Source: Deltaproteobacteria bacterium (GTDB lineage Bacteria; Desulfobacterota; Desulfovibrionia; Desulfovibrionales; Desulfovibrionaceae). Taken from it: DNA of 6,109 bases. Below, one piece after another: positions 1 through 5,880 of this stretch. The notes beneath the pieces are model-generated. The model was not told the DNA's origin. It was given only the letters and a program-made list of their open reading frames with translations, and made no database searches. The position numbers and the translations under genes were made by a program. Position 1 is the first letter of the stretch. Every line of letters begins with the position of its first letter. The DNA lies in the NCBI GenBank assembly GCA_020861205.1, contig JAJBSY010000443.1:1-6109 (forward strand), written 5' to 3'.

Positions 1-35
1 TTCTTCATCAGTTGCTTTGCGCTTCTGGTCGCGTT

Positions 36-1472
36 CTAGGGCGTTTCCACAAGGCTGGTCAGGCCGAAGTCCTCGGGCAGGTTTTTCAGTTCCTCGCTCT
101 CGAAGTCGATGAAGAAGCGGGCCGTTTCCCCGTTCTTGACCAGCCTGGTTCCGGTCACGCGTCCGAGGGCGTGGGGCGTGACCCCCGGCGTCATCCAGTA
201 GAGCTTGTAAGCGAGGGATATGACTTTGGGTTCCTCTGCGCCGTCCGCAGGAACAAGGGAATCCGGGACCCAGAAGGCCGTTATGTTGTCGTGTATCTCT
301 TCGCCGCTCGGAATTTGAATAAGTTCGATTCTCCCCGCCCCCCAATCTCCCTGCGGTTCCACCCAGACCGATGTTTTCCGGTCGAAGCGGTTGCCGATGT
401 CCTGGTAATGGTCGAAAAAGGCGTCACGCTGCATGAGGCCGAACCCGCGCGGGTTTTCCATCGGGAAGGTATTGACCGCCAGCCGCGAAGGGTTGAGAAG
501 AGGTGCCCAGTACCAGGCCTTCTCCCCGTTGGAAAACAACAGACCGTCGGAATTGTGCACTTCCGGCCTGTAGTCGCCGGGCCTGCCGTTCTCCGTTTCC
601 GAATAAAGAAACATGCTGGTAAGCGGGGCTATGCCGATCTTTTGCGGCCAGACGGAGCCTTTGCGCAGAAAGATTCTGGATTCCACGTCCATGACCGTGG
701 ATGTTCCGGGGGTTATGCTGTAGCGGTAGGCTCCCGTCAGGTTCGGGGCATCCAGAAGGGCGCAAACGGTTATGCTGGTGTCGCCGGGCTTGGGAGTAAC
801 GATCCAGAATTCGCGAAAATAGGGGATTTCCTCCCCTTCGGGGAGCGCCGTGTTGACGGCGAGGCCACGCGCGTTGACGCCTCTGCGCGCGTATTTGCCC
901 ACCCCGTGAAAATAGGACGCTCCGAGGAAGGAGGCTACGTTGTCGCGCGACGAAGCGGAATTTAAGGGGTAAATGATCCGGAATCCGGCAAATCCCGGGA
1001 GCGTCTGGGCGACCCTTTCAGCCAACGCCTTGCTGGTGTAAGAAAACATGTCCGGTGAAAAAGGGAGTTCCGTCTGCCCGCCGCCGTCGACGATGTTGAT
1101 GGTGACCTGGCGGTTGTAAATGAAGCCGGGGTGGAACAACTCGATGTCGAACAACAGCGGTTTTTTACGCCAAAGGGACTCTTCCGGTTTGAACTGGATG
1201 CTTTGCCATTGGGATTCCGACAAGGAAAGAAGGTATTCCGGCACCCGGGTCTCCGCCGGTTTGAACGAACGGCCGGCCCTTTTCTTGGCGGTCTGGATAA
1301 CGGAAGGGAACGGATCCGTTATGACGGGTTCCGGCGGCGCCTTGGCGGAGGGCGAAGCGGCCATGGAGAAGGAAGCTGGAAACACCAGCACCGCCAACAG
1401 AAATATGGAAACGGCGCACGCGAAACGGCGGGCTGGCGAAAGGCGGCTATCGGGAAAGGCAAAGACTGACAT
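36..1472 (-). CDS. opgG: Periplasmic glucan biosynthesis protein OpgG/MdoG, probably C-terminally truncated
   Basis: The 478-residue product belongs to the MdoG/OpgG family, periplasmic proteins needed to make osmoregulated periplasmic glucans, usually with the membrane glucosyltransferase OpgH. Relatives (OpgD) are reported as beta-1,2-glucanases. Residues 1-38 look like a Sec signal peptide: Arg15-Arg16, a hydrophobic core at about 18-36, and a likely cut after Ser-Met-Ala (38). Family hallmarks follow: SSRDNVASFLGASYFHGVG (174-192), ARRGVNARGLAVNTA (195-209), FREFWI (219-224), PRGFGLMQRDAFFDHYQD (341-358) and SVWVEPQGDWGAGRIEL (368-384). E. coli OpgG has a beta-sandwich domain and a C-terminal Ig-like domain. 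Here the second domain stops early, at LPEDFGLTSLVETP followed by TAG, although the next in-frame codons still resemble the family (see findings). The ATG has no good Shine-Dalgarno, but an in-frame TAG lies 9 bases before it and no later start keeps the signal peptide. Any opgH partner would lie beyond the left edge. Family assignment is firm; integrity is uncertain. Confidence 0.93.
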   Translation of the reverse strand: MSVFAFPDSRLSPARRFACAVSIFLLAVLVFPASFSMAASPSAKAPPEPVITDPFPSVIQTAKKRAGRSFKPAETRVPEYLLSLSESQWQSIQFKPEESLWRKKPLLFDIELFHPGFIYNRQVTINIVDGGGQTELPFSPDMFSYTSKALAERVAQTLPGFAGFRIIYPLNSASSRDNVASFLGASYFHGVGKYARRGVNARGLAVNTALPEGEEIPYFREFWIVTPKPGDTSITVCALLDAPNLTGAYRYSITPGTSTVMDVESRIFLRKGSVWPQKIGIAPLTSMFLYSETENGRPGDYRPEVHNSDGLLFSNGEKAWYWAPLLNPSRLAVNTFPMENPRGFGLMQRDAFFDHYQDIGNRFDRKTSVWVEPQGDWGAGRIELIQIPSGEEIHDNITAFWVPDSLVPADGAEEPKVISLAYKLYWMTPGVTPHALGRVTGTRLVKNGETARFFIDFESEELKNLPEDFGLTSLVETP

Positions 1473-1480
1473 GGGATACA

Positions 1481-1509
1481 GCTATACGCCTAGGGCTTGG
1501 CGCTGTCCA
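1481..1509 (-). promoter_or_regulatory. Candidate sigma70 promoter of opgG
   Basis: On the minus strand a TGGACA box (1509-1504; 5 of 6 match to TTGACA) is separated by exactly 17 bases from TATAGC (1486-1481; 4 of 6 match to TATAAT). Only 8 bases lie between the -10 box and the opgG ATG. Transcription would therefore start within about two bases of the start codon, which fits the missing Shine-Dalgarno. The boxes are seen in the sequence; promoter function is inference. Confidence 0.45.
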
Positions 1510-1534
1510 GCGTATTTCGGCGGTAAACGAAGTC

Positions 1535-1573
1535 CGGGGAAAAAAGCGGGCGCTTATCCCGCTTTTTTCCCCG
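1535..1573 (-). terminator. Intrinsic terminator after the 524-aa gene, possibly bidirectional
   Basis: A perfect inverted repeat with 16-bp arms (1535-1550 and 1558-1573) encloses a 7-base loop. On the minus strand it reads as a GCGGG/CCCGC core followed by six T and then CCCC. It begins 11 bases after the TGA of the upstream gene, the usual place for a rho-independent terminator. The A-run in the other arm gives the same core-plus-T6 pattern on the plus strand. It separates the 524-aa gene from opgG, which argues that opgG has its own promoter. Confidence 0.85.
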
Positions 1574-1584
1574 TGAAAACAGGA

Positions 1585-3159
1585 TCATTCGCCGGGCGTG
1601 AACGTAACCGTGAGCCCAAGGGCCGCGGGGTTCATGGTATAGGCCTGCAGCAGTTGGTCGACCGTGGCAGCCTGTTCGGGGGCCACCGCGATTCGCAGCG
1701 TGCCGCCGGGTTTTTCCAGGAAACTGATAAGCCCGGTCAGGATTTCCTTCCCGGCCTGGCTGGACTCGTTGTCCTTCTGGTTCCGCAGGGATTCCACTTC
1801 AATGGAGCGGGTTTCGGCGGCGGTAGAATCACTGTGGAGCCCCTCAATGGCGAAAAGCACCTCGGAAAGGCCATGGTCCGTCATCGTAACGTCGAAATTT
1901 TTCAACGCGGTCCGGTTGGGCATACCCATGGCCATTGCCATGAGGTTGAGGTCTTTGACGGCGTAGGAGAGGGAGCCTTCGCCGAGGCCGGAGCCCTTGA
2001 GGAACAATTTTTTGCACTCCAGGTCAAGGGTGTTCATCTCCTTGAGGGTCGTAACCTGTTCGACCTTCCCTTCAAGGGTAATGGTGTCCGGCAACGCCGC
2101 GAAAACCTGGGGAGGCAGGGCGGAAGTCTCCGTGACGAGCGCCTTGTCGATATTCAGGTTGTCGAAGGCCAGGGTCATTGTGTGGGCGTCTTCGGCCGCA
2201 TAGGTGACGTTCATGTCCGCGAGAGAGAAAAGCTCGCGTTCCCGCATCATGGGATGCAGTACGCGCAGACCGCCCATGCGGAGGTTTTTCACGGCAAAGG
2301 GCTGGCCTTTGAGCGCCCCCTGAACCGTGTGCGGCATGGGGGCGGGATCCTTGGCCAGAATCTCGCACAGGCCGACGAAGCTGGGCAGGACGATTTCGTC
2401 CGAAGACAGGGTCTCCAGCGCCACCAGCGGAATGTCTTTGTATGACGCTTTGATGTTTTGGATGGATAAAGGACCCATTTTGCGGATGGAATAGTCTTTC
2501 GCTTCCGCCGACTCCAGCACGACGTCCATTTTTTCGCCGTTGACGTCGATTCCATACGTGTAGTTCGTGATGGAAGACCGGCCGATGTGCATGGTTTCAT
2601 ACGCTTTAAGAATGCCGGCGGCCGCTTGCATGACTTGTTTCGTCTCCTCGGCATCCGGCTGGTTGCCCGCGTTCACGGCCATGAGGATGGGGAAGCCTTT
2701 TTCCAATTCCGTCTTCATAAGCATGAAATCGGCGGAAATGTTTTCAACGACGTAGCGTTCGACGCGCGCCTTGGCCACGGGGCTGTCAATTGTAGCGTTT
2801 TCGGCGATAAGCGTGCCGATCAGTTTCGCCGTTCCGGCCCCGTCCTTGAAACCGTCCATATTAATGCCCGAAGCGGCGATCCGGGCGAAATTGAACGTCA
2901 TGAGAACGGATTCTTCCTTGCCGCTCTTGGGAATGGAGAACGTATAGGTGCCGCCCACATTGGTCAGGATAACGGACTTGTCAAAAAATGAGACGTCGAT
3001 TTTTTCAGCCTTGGCGTGGAGCGAGGGCGGCAATTCGGCCAGGAATTTTTCAATGTCGGCCCGGACGGTTGACTCAAACTGCCATTTCACGCCGAACACG
3101 CCCGCGACGGCGACAAGGCATACGATGCCCGCGATGATGCCGATTTTGCGTTTGCTCAT
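1585..3159 (-). CDS. Membrane-anchored periplasmic protein of unknown function, AsmA-like build
   Basis: I do not recognise this 524-residue protein as a named family. Basic residues at the N-terminus (SKRK) precede one hydrophobic helix at about 6-24. No clear signal-peptidase site follows, so an inner-membrane anchor with the rest in the periplasm is likely. The remainder is hydrophilic, with many short alternating strands and no obvious catalytic motif, as in AsmA/DUF945-type or lipid-transfer proteins. The C-terminus has a recognisable pattern: a 'DHGL' turn (428-431), a polar linker (about 442-470), then 'FLEKPGGTLRIAVAP' (480-494) and 'LGLTVTF' (514-520). From memory, similar endings recur in uncharacterised proteobacterial envelope proteins. 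Only three cysteines are present (14, 265, 382), with no CXXC, and no lipobox. The ATG has AAGGGG (3170-3165) five bases upstream. It ends at a strong terminator and is probably transcribed alone. A function in the envelope is inference; the reading frame itself is secure. Confidence 0.85.
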   Translation of the reverse strand: MSKRKIGIIAGIVCLVAVAGVFGVKWQFESTVRADIEKFLAELPPSLHAKAEKIDVSFFDKSVILTNVGGTYTFSIPKSGKEESVLMTFNFARIAASGINMDGFKDGAGTAKLIGTLIAENATIDSPVAKARVERYVVENISADFMLMKTELEKGFPILMAVNAGNQPDAEETKQVMQAAAGILKAYETMHIGRSSITNYTYGIDVNGEKMDVVLESAEAKDYSIRKMGPLSIQNIKASYKDIPLVALETLSSDEIVLPSFVGLCEILAKDPAPMPHTVQGALKGQPFAVKNLRMGGLRVLHPMMRERELFSLADMNVTYAAEDAHTMTLAFDNLNIDKALVTETSALPPQVFAALPDTITLEGKVEQVTTLKEMNTLDLECKKLFLKGSGLGEGSLSYAVKDLNLMAMAMGMPNRTALKNFDVTMTDHGLSEVLFAIEGLHSDSTAAETRSIEVESLRNQKDNESSQAGKEILTGLISFLEKPGGTLRIAVAPEQAATVDQLLQAYTMNPAALGLTVTFTPGE

Positions 3160-3234
3160 AAGATCCCCTTCTCATTCGGCGGGCCGGATAAGCGGCACGC
3201 CGGGTTGTATGCGATACGAAAAAGCGAAAAAAGG

Positions 3235-3263
3235 GGTATACGTTGTATCCGCCAGGGGTGCAA
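3235..3263 (-). promoter_or_regulatory. Possible promoter of the 524-aa gene
   Basis: TTGCAC (3263-3258, minus strand; 3 of 6 match to the -35 consensus) lies 17 bases before TATACC (3240-3235; 4 of 6 match to the -10). A transcript from here would have a leader of about 70 bases before the ATG at 3159, long enough to include the AAGGGG ribosome site. The match is modest and no competing site is clearly better, so this is a candidate only. Confidence 0.3.
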
Positions 3264-3298
3264 GGGCAACGGACCGTTTTTTCCCGCGCGATGCCAAA

Positions 3299-3325
3299 GA
3301 TGCCGGGACCGCAAGTCCCGGCATC
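3299..3325 (-). terminator. Perfect hairpin between ilvE and the 524-aa gene, probable ilvE terminator
   Basis: Arms GATGCCGGGAC (3299-3309) and GTCCCGGCATC (3315-3325) are perfect complements around a 5-base loop. On the minus strand the hairpin begins 116 bases after the ilvE stop and is followed by only three T, so it is a weak intrinsic terminator by sequence. On the plus strand no T-run follows. It could instead be a transcript-end stabiliser or part of a repeated extragenic element, which needs a genome-wide search to decide. Confidence 0.5.
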
Positions 3326-3441
3326 AGTTTACGATAAATTCGACTTTTGGACCGAATGCCGCCGGTATCCGCGAGTCTGTTTCGTGAGGGCTTCGGCAAC
3401 CATGGCGGAACCGCGCTTCCGACATCGCCGCCAACCCTTGC

Positions 3442-4527
3442 CTATTTTCCGTAATGCGGCACCTTGGTCAACCAGCCTTCGGGGGCGGGCGACTTGCCGA
3501 TCTGCATCTTGCTGTACATCTCGTACAGCGAGCGGGAATGCTGCCCTATCTGGCCGTCGCCCACCACGAGTTCCTCGCCGTTTTCCAGAATATAGGAACC
3601 CACTGGGCTGACCACGGCCGCTGTGCCGAAACCGCCGGCTTCGATAATTTCGCCGGATTTCACCTTGCTCAGGAAATCATCGAGGCGGACGTGTTCGGTC
3701 CTGGCCTTGACCATGCCTTTCCGGGCCAACTCGAGGACGGATATGGACGTCACGGAGCGCAGGATGGAATCGTTGAATTCCGGAATGATAAAGGTGCCGT
3801 CCTTGAGAACGTGGTAATGGTTCATGGTGCCCACCTCCTCGATGAACTCGTTGCTCGCGTCGAGATACAGCACTTGGCCCGCGCCGTGTTCGTGGGCGTA
3901 CTCTGCGGCGCGCAGGGAGGAGGCATAGTTGCCGCCGCATTTCGAAGTACCCGTGCCGCCGGAGACCGCGCGGTGGAATTTGCGGGTGATGAGCAGTTTC
4001 ACCGGATGGGAGAATCCTCCGGGATAGTAAGGACCGGATGGCGAAAGAATGATGCAGAAAGTGTAGCTGTTGCTCGACTTCACGCCAAGGGTATCCTGGG
4101 TGCCGAACATGAACGGACGGATATAGAGGGAGGATTCCGGGACGGAAGGACACCATTTGCGCTCGACGTCGATAAGGCGCATCAGGCCTTCAAGGTGCAG
4201 ATCAACCGGCATATGGGGCATACACAAAATATCGGCGGATTGGTTGAGGCGTTTGATGTTTTCATCGATACGGAACATGTAGATTTCGTTATCGGGATGC
4301 AGATAGGCCTTGGCGCCTTCGAAGATGGCCTGGCCGTAATGAAGGACAACGGCGCCCGGCATCACGGAGAATGGGCCGTAAGCAGTGATGCGGGGGTTTT
4401 TCCATTCGCCGTTCTCATAGTCGGCCACAAACATATGGTCGGTACGAAGCGCGCCGAAGGGCAGATCGTTTTCATTGGTCAGGGAGCCGCGTTTGGCGCT
4501 GTCAATCAGTTCGTAGGTAATGTTCAT
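3442..4527 (-). CDS. ilvE: Branched-chain amino acid aminotransferase (class IV PLP enzyme)
   Basis: This 361-residue protein is a branched-chain aminotransferase, which interconverts leucine, isoleucine and valine with their 2-oxo acids using 2-oxoglutarate/glutamate and pyridoxal phosphate in the cytoplasm. Its length and N-terminal extension match the larger, mitochondrial-like group of IlvE proteins rather than the shorter E. coli type. Visible marks include HYGQAIFEGAKAY (63-75), the arginine-bearing YIRPFMFGTQDTLGV (135-149), the Schiff-base lysine Lys196 in SKCGGNYASS, the PLP-pyridine glutamate Glu231 in EEVGTMNHY, and the phosphate-side GGFGTAAVVSPVG (298-310). All expected parts are present and the C-terminus is intact, ending at TAG. 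The start is well supported: GGAGG (4537-4533) lies five bases upstream of ATG. It stands alone, with no other ilv/leu gene or Leu/Val/Ile leader peptide visible, so I infer a monocistronic unit with no attenuation control. Confidence 0.96.
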   Translation of the reverse strand: MNITYELIDSAKRGSLTNENDLPFGALRTDHMFVADYENGEWKNPRITAYGPFSVMPGAVVLHYGQAIFEGAKAYLHPDNEIYMFRIDENIKRLNQSADILCMPHMPVDLHLEGLMRLIDVERKWCPSVPESSLYIRPFMFGTQDTLGVKSSNSYTFCIILSPSGPYYPGGFSHPVKLLITRKFHRAVSGGTGTSKCGGNYASSLRAAEYAHEHGAGQVLYLDASNEFIEEVGTMNHYHVLKDGTFIIPEFNDSILRSVTSISVLELARKGMVKARTEHVRLDDFLSKVKSGEIIEAGGFGTAAVVSPVGSYILENGEELVVGDGQIGQHSRSLYEMYSKMQIGKSPAPEGWLTKVPHYGK

Positions 4528-4545
4528 CAGATCCTCCGGCGCTTA

Positions 4546-4574
4546 GGTGTAGCGCAATGTTGTTCTCTTGTCCA
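4546..4574 (-). promoter_or_regulatory. Candidate sigma70 promoter of ilvE
   Basis: On the minus strand TGGACA (4574-4569) is followed after 17 bases by TACACC (4551-4546). The -35 matches consensus at 5 of 6 positions, the -10 at only 3 of 6. A start about seven bases on would give a leader of roughly a dozen bases carrying the GGAGG ribosome site. The same -35 hexamer and spacing occur before opgG, which lends some weight. No other site near ilvE looks better. Confidence 0.35.
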
Positions 4575-4685
4575 AATCCTCGCCCGGCAGGGCAAAGACA
4601 TATCGCAATCGTGCAGGAAGAGACTGGCGGCCGCCGGCGCCAAGGCTGAAAAACAAATTGCCTCGGAACCGGCTAGGGTAGTCGT

Positions 4686-4748
4686 ACGGCGACGGCGGCG
4701 GCCGCGGCCACGGCGGCGGCTGCTACGGACCCGGCGGCGGAGGCGGGA
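4686..4748. repeat. CGG/GGC-rich low-complexity block
   Basis: This stretch is built almost entirely from imperfect CGG/GGC triplets with a few interruptions, giving a local GC content far above its surroundings. Every frame is open or nearly so and codes for homopolymer-like peptides: Gly-rich with Tyr/His/Cys (plus), Arg-rich (plus) and Ala/Val-rich (minus). It may be a simple-sequence expansion, or the remnant of a glycine-rich protein tail. The composition is seen directly; the origin is unknown. Confidence 0.65.
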
Positions 4749-4897
4749 GCGATGGGATTATCGTGGAGGCACGGAGAAAGGGACACGCGCATAAGGCCCG
4801 GGCGGCTGCCGGACGAAGGGCTGAAAGCTTGCCGTGTATTCGCGAAGGTGCACGTGTACATTGACTAACTCGTGGGTTGGAAGAAACATTAGCGAAG

Positions 4898-4908
4898 TTT
4901 TTTTTTTT
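4898..4908. repeat. Homopolymer of 11 T (plus) / 11 A (minus)
   Basis: Eleven consecutive T on the plus strand, unusual in this GC-rich window. It lies 49 bases beyond the SDR terminator on the minus strand and has no hairpin before it on the plus strand, so it does not read as a terminator by itself. Such tracts are prone to slippage and to assembly length errors. Confidence 0.8.
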
Positions 4909-4914
4909 AGGCCA

Positions 4915-4937
4915 GCAGTTTTTGCAACAAAAACAGC
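4915..4937. repeat. A/T-stem inverted repeat
   Basis: GTTTTTG (4918-4924) and CAAAAAC (4928-4934) are perfect complements around CAA. Beyond an A/A mismatch two more G-C pairs (4915-4916 with 4936-4937) extend the stem. It sits just past the SDR terminator. Neither strand has a T-run directly after it, so a terminator role is doubtful. Confidence 0.6.
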
Positions 4938-4956
4938 CGCCGGGGCGGGCGGGCGC

Positions 4957-4993
4957 AAAAAGGCCCTCCGCATCCGGAACCGGAAGGGAGGGC
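4957..4993 (-). terminator. Intrinsic terminator of the SDR gene
   Basis: On the minus strand GCCCTCC (4993-4987) pairs with GGAGGGC (4969-4963) and is followed at once by a five-T run after one C (4961-4957). The 17-base interior contains a further self-complementary TCCGGAACCGGA, lengthening the hairpin. It begins 25 bases after the SDR stop, as expected for a rho-independent terminator. Confidence 0.8.
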
Positions 4994-5018
4994 GTGCTGT
5001 GTAGGGCGCGTTGGAAAA

Positions 5019-5768
5019 TCAGCCGTCCCGCGTGATGCCGCCGTCCGCGTCGCCGATTTCTCCGGTAATGAAACTGGCAAGGTCGGAGGCGAAAAAGAGG
5101 ATCATATTGGCGATTTCCGCCGGGGCCGCGCCGCGGCCGAGAGGGATGACGCCCAGGACTTTCCTTGTGTATTCGGGATCGTCGGTTATCGTTTGGGTCA
5201 TGGAGGTCGTCGTGTAGGAGGGACAGACCGCGTTGCACCGGATGCCGAAGGGGCCGCCTTCCCGGGCGATGGCCTTGGTCAGGCCGATGACGCCGGCTTT
5301 GGATGTGGCGTACGCCGCGGTGCCGAGGAGCCCGCCGCCGATTTTACCGGCCACGGACGCGATATTGACGATGCTGCCGTTCCCCCGGGCTTTCATGTGC
5401 TCGTAAACGGCGCTGCAGGTGGCGAACGTGCCGGTCAGGTTGATCCGTAAAACCTTTTCCCATGCGGCGTCGGTTATTTCCTCGAAAGGCAGGGTGTTCA
5501 CGATACCGGCGCAGTTGATGAGGATATCCACGTCGTGGAGGTCCCGGATGATGGACGCCACACAGGCGCGGATACCTGCGGGATCGCTCAGATCCATCGC
5601 GTACGTGTGTACCTTGTTCCCCAACTCCCGCTGAACGGCTTTGGAAGCCTGCTCGTTGATGTCGGTAATAACGGCGGTGCCCCCGCCCTTGATGATTCCC
5701 TCGACGACGGCTTTGCCGATGCCGTTGGCGCCGCCGGTGACGATCGCCGTTTTACCTGTGAAGTCCAT
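5019..5768 (-). CDS. Short-chain dehydrogenase/reductase (classical SDR)
   Basis: The 249-residue product is a classical SDR, a cytoplasmic NAD(P)-dependent alcohol/ketone oxidoreductase of the FabG type. The Rossmann glycine motif TGGANGIG is at 11-18. Asp37 at the end of beta-strand 2 (ITDIN) favours NAD(H) over NADP(H). NCAG (85-88) stands in for the usual NNAG. Asn110 (RINLTG), Ser138 (NIASVAG), Tyr153 and Lys157 (YATSK) complete the catalytic tetrad. The C-terminal family end is present (SFITGEIGDADGG). The chosen ATG is fixed by AAAGGAG (5780-5774) five bases upstream; an upstream in-frame ATG at 5951 would overlap the regulator gene and add 61 non-SDR residues. The substrate cannot be told from sequence. 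A GntR/FCD regulator directly upstream suggests an inducible catabolic step, perhaps on a sugar acid or hydroxy acid, which is inference. A FabG role is less likely because no fatty acid genes are nearby. Confidence 0.93.
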   Translation of the reverse strand: MDFTGKTAIVTGGANGIGKAVVEGIIKGGGTAVITDINEQASKAVQRELGNKVHTYAMDLSDPAGIRACVASIIRDLHDVDILINCAGIVNTLPFEEITDAAWEKVLRINLTGTFATCSAVYEHMKARGNGSIVNIASVAGKIGGGLLGTAAYATSKAGVIGLTKAIAREGGPFGIRCNAVCPSYTTTSMTQTITDDPEYTRKVLGVIPLGRGAAPAEIANMILFFASDLASFITGEIGDADGGITRDG

Positions 5769-5773
5769 ACGCT

Positions 5774-5780
5774 CTCCTTT
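5774..5780 (-). promoter_or_regulatory. Ribosome binding site deciding the SDR start
   Basis: AAAGGAG on the minus strand ends five bases before the ATG at 5768. It selects this start over the much longer open frame that runs back into the regulator gene, and the resulting N-terminus (MDFTGKTAIVTGG) is exactly where SDR proteins begin. Confidence 0.85.
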
Positions 5781-5847
5781 TGCCGGGTAAGCAGTTCCGT
5801 GTCCGGGAAGCCGCGTTGCGTGGCGGTTTGGCCGCCGGTTGCAAAAT

Positions 5848-5875
5848 CCGTGTCGTCCGGGCGCGGACGGCACGG
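5848..5875 (-). terminator. Hairpin after the GntR-family gene, possible terminator
   Basis: Two 12-base arms (5848-5859 and 5864-5875) pair at 11 of 12 positions around a 4-base loop. The one mismatch becomes a G-U pair in plus-strand RNA and an A-C mismatch in minus-strand RNA. On the minus strand it starts five bases after the regulator TAA and is followed by ATTTTG, a short T-run. It may end or weaken transcription before the SDR gene, or act as a mRNA processing or stabilising hairpin within one operon. Confidence 0.5.
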
Positions 5876-5880
5876 CTCGG

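Larger units (their letters stand above)
4528..5018. other. Gene-poor spacer between the SDR gene and ilvE
   Basis: About 490 bases hold no convincing gene. From right to left there are the SDR terminator (4993-4957), a GC-rich run, an A/T hairpin (4937-4915), a T11 homopolymer (4908-4898), a unique stretch, a CGG-rich block (about 4748-4686), a short GC palindrome with a NotI-type core near 4627-4636, and the ilvE promoter and ribosome site. Short frames cross the CGG block on both strands (Ala-rich on minus, Gly-rich and Arg-rich on plus) but lack a start with a ribosome site. No tRNA cloverleaf or riboswitch was recognised. Confidence 0.7.

Noticed and set aside
1..8. ATG at 8-6 (minus) as the start of opgH
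   Set aside because: It is in the same frame as the opgG continuation, has no clear ribosome site, and only two further codons are visible. This is too little to call a gene.
1..60. Frameshift rather than stop as the cause of the short OpgG
   Set aside because: A shifted frame is open here too (reading GNALERDQKRKATDEE), but the unshifted continuation aligns better with the family without gaps, so a nonsense codon is the simpler explanation. It is not excluded.
12..965. Long plus-strand open frame of 317 codons
   Set aside because: It lies fully antisense to opgG, whose family motifs run through the same bases. Its translation has no recognisable domain and is the sort of shadow frame expected in GC-rich DNA.
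1120..2445. Plus-strand open frame of 441 codons
   Set aside because: It crosses the opgG start, the terminator hairpin and half of the 524-aa gene in antisense, with no ribosome site and no domain. A real gene would not be expected to span these signals.
3454..4794. Plus-strand open frame of 446 codons
   Set aside because: It is antisense to ilvE, which is certain, and then runs into the CGG block as an arginine-rich string. It is a shadow frame.
4673..4861. Minus-strand 62-aa frame with an Ala/Val-rich end, considered as a leader peptide for ilvE
   Set aside because: There is no ribosome site before its ATG, the run is alanine rather than the regulated amino acids, and no terminator/antiterminator pair separates it from ilvE. 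The alanine run follows simply from the CGG repeat.
4861..4889. Plus-strand TTGACT with AAACAT 17 bases on, as a promoter
   Set aside because: The -10 is poor and nothing supported lies downstream on the plus strand; the only product would be antisense to the SDR.
5829..5845. Sigma54-like TGGC...TTGC on the plus strand
   Set aside because: The spacing between the GG and GC elements is one base short of the strict requirement, and it points into the antisense of the regulator.
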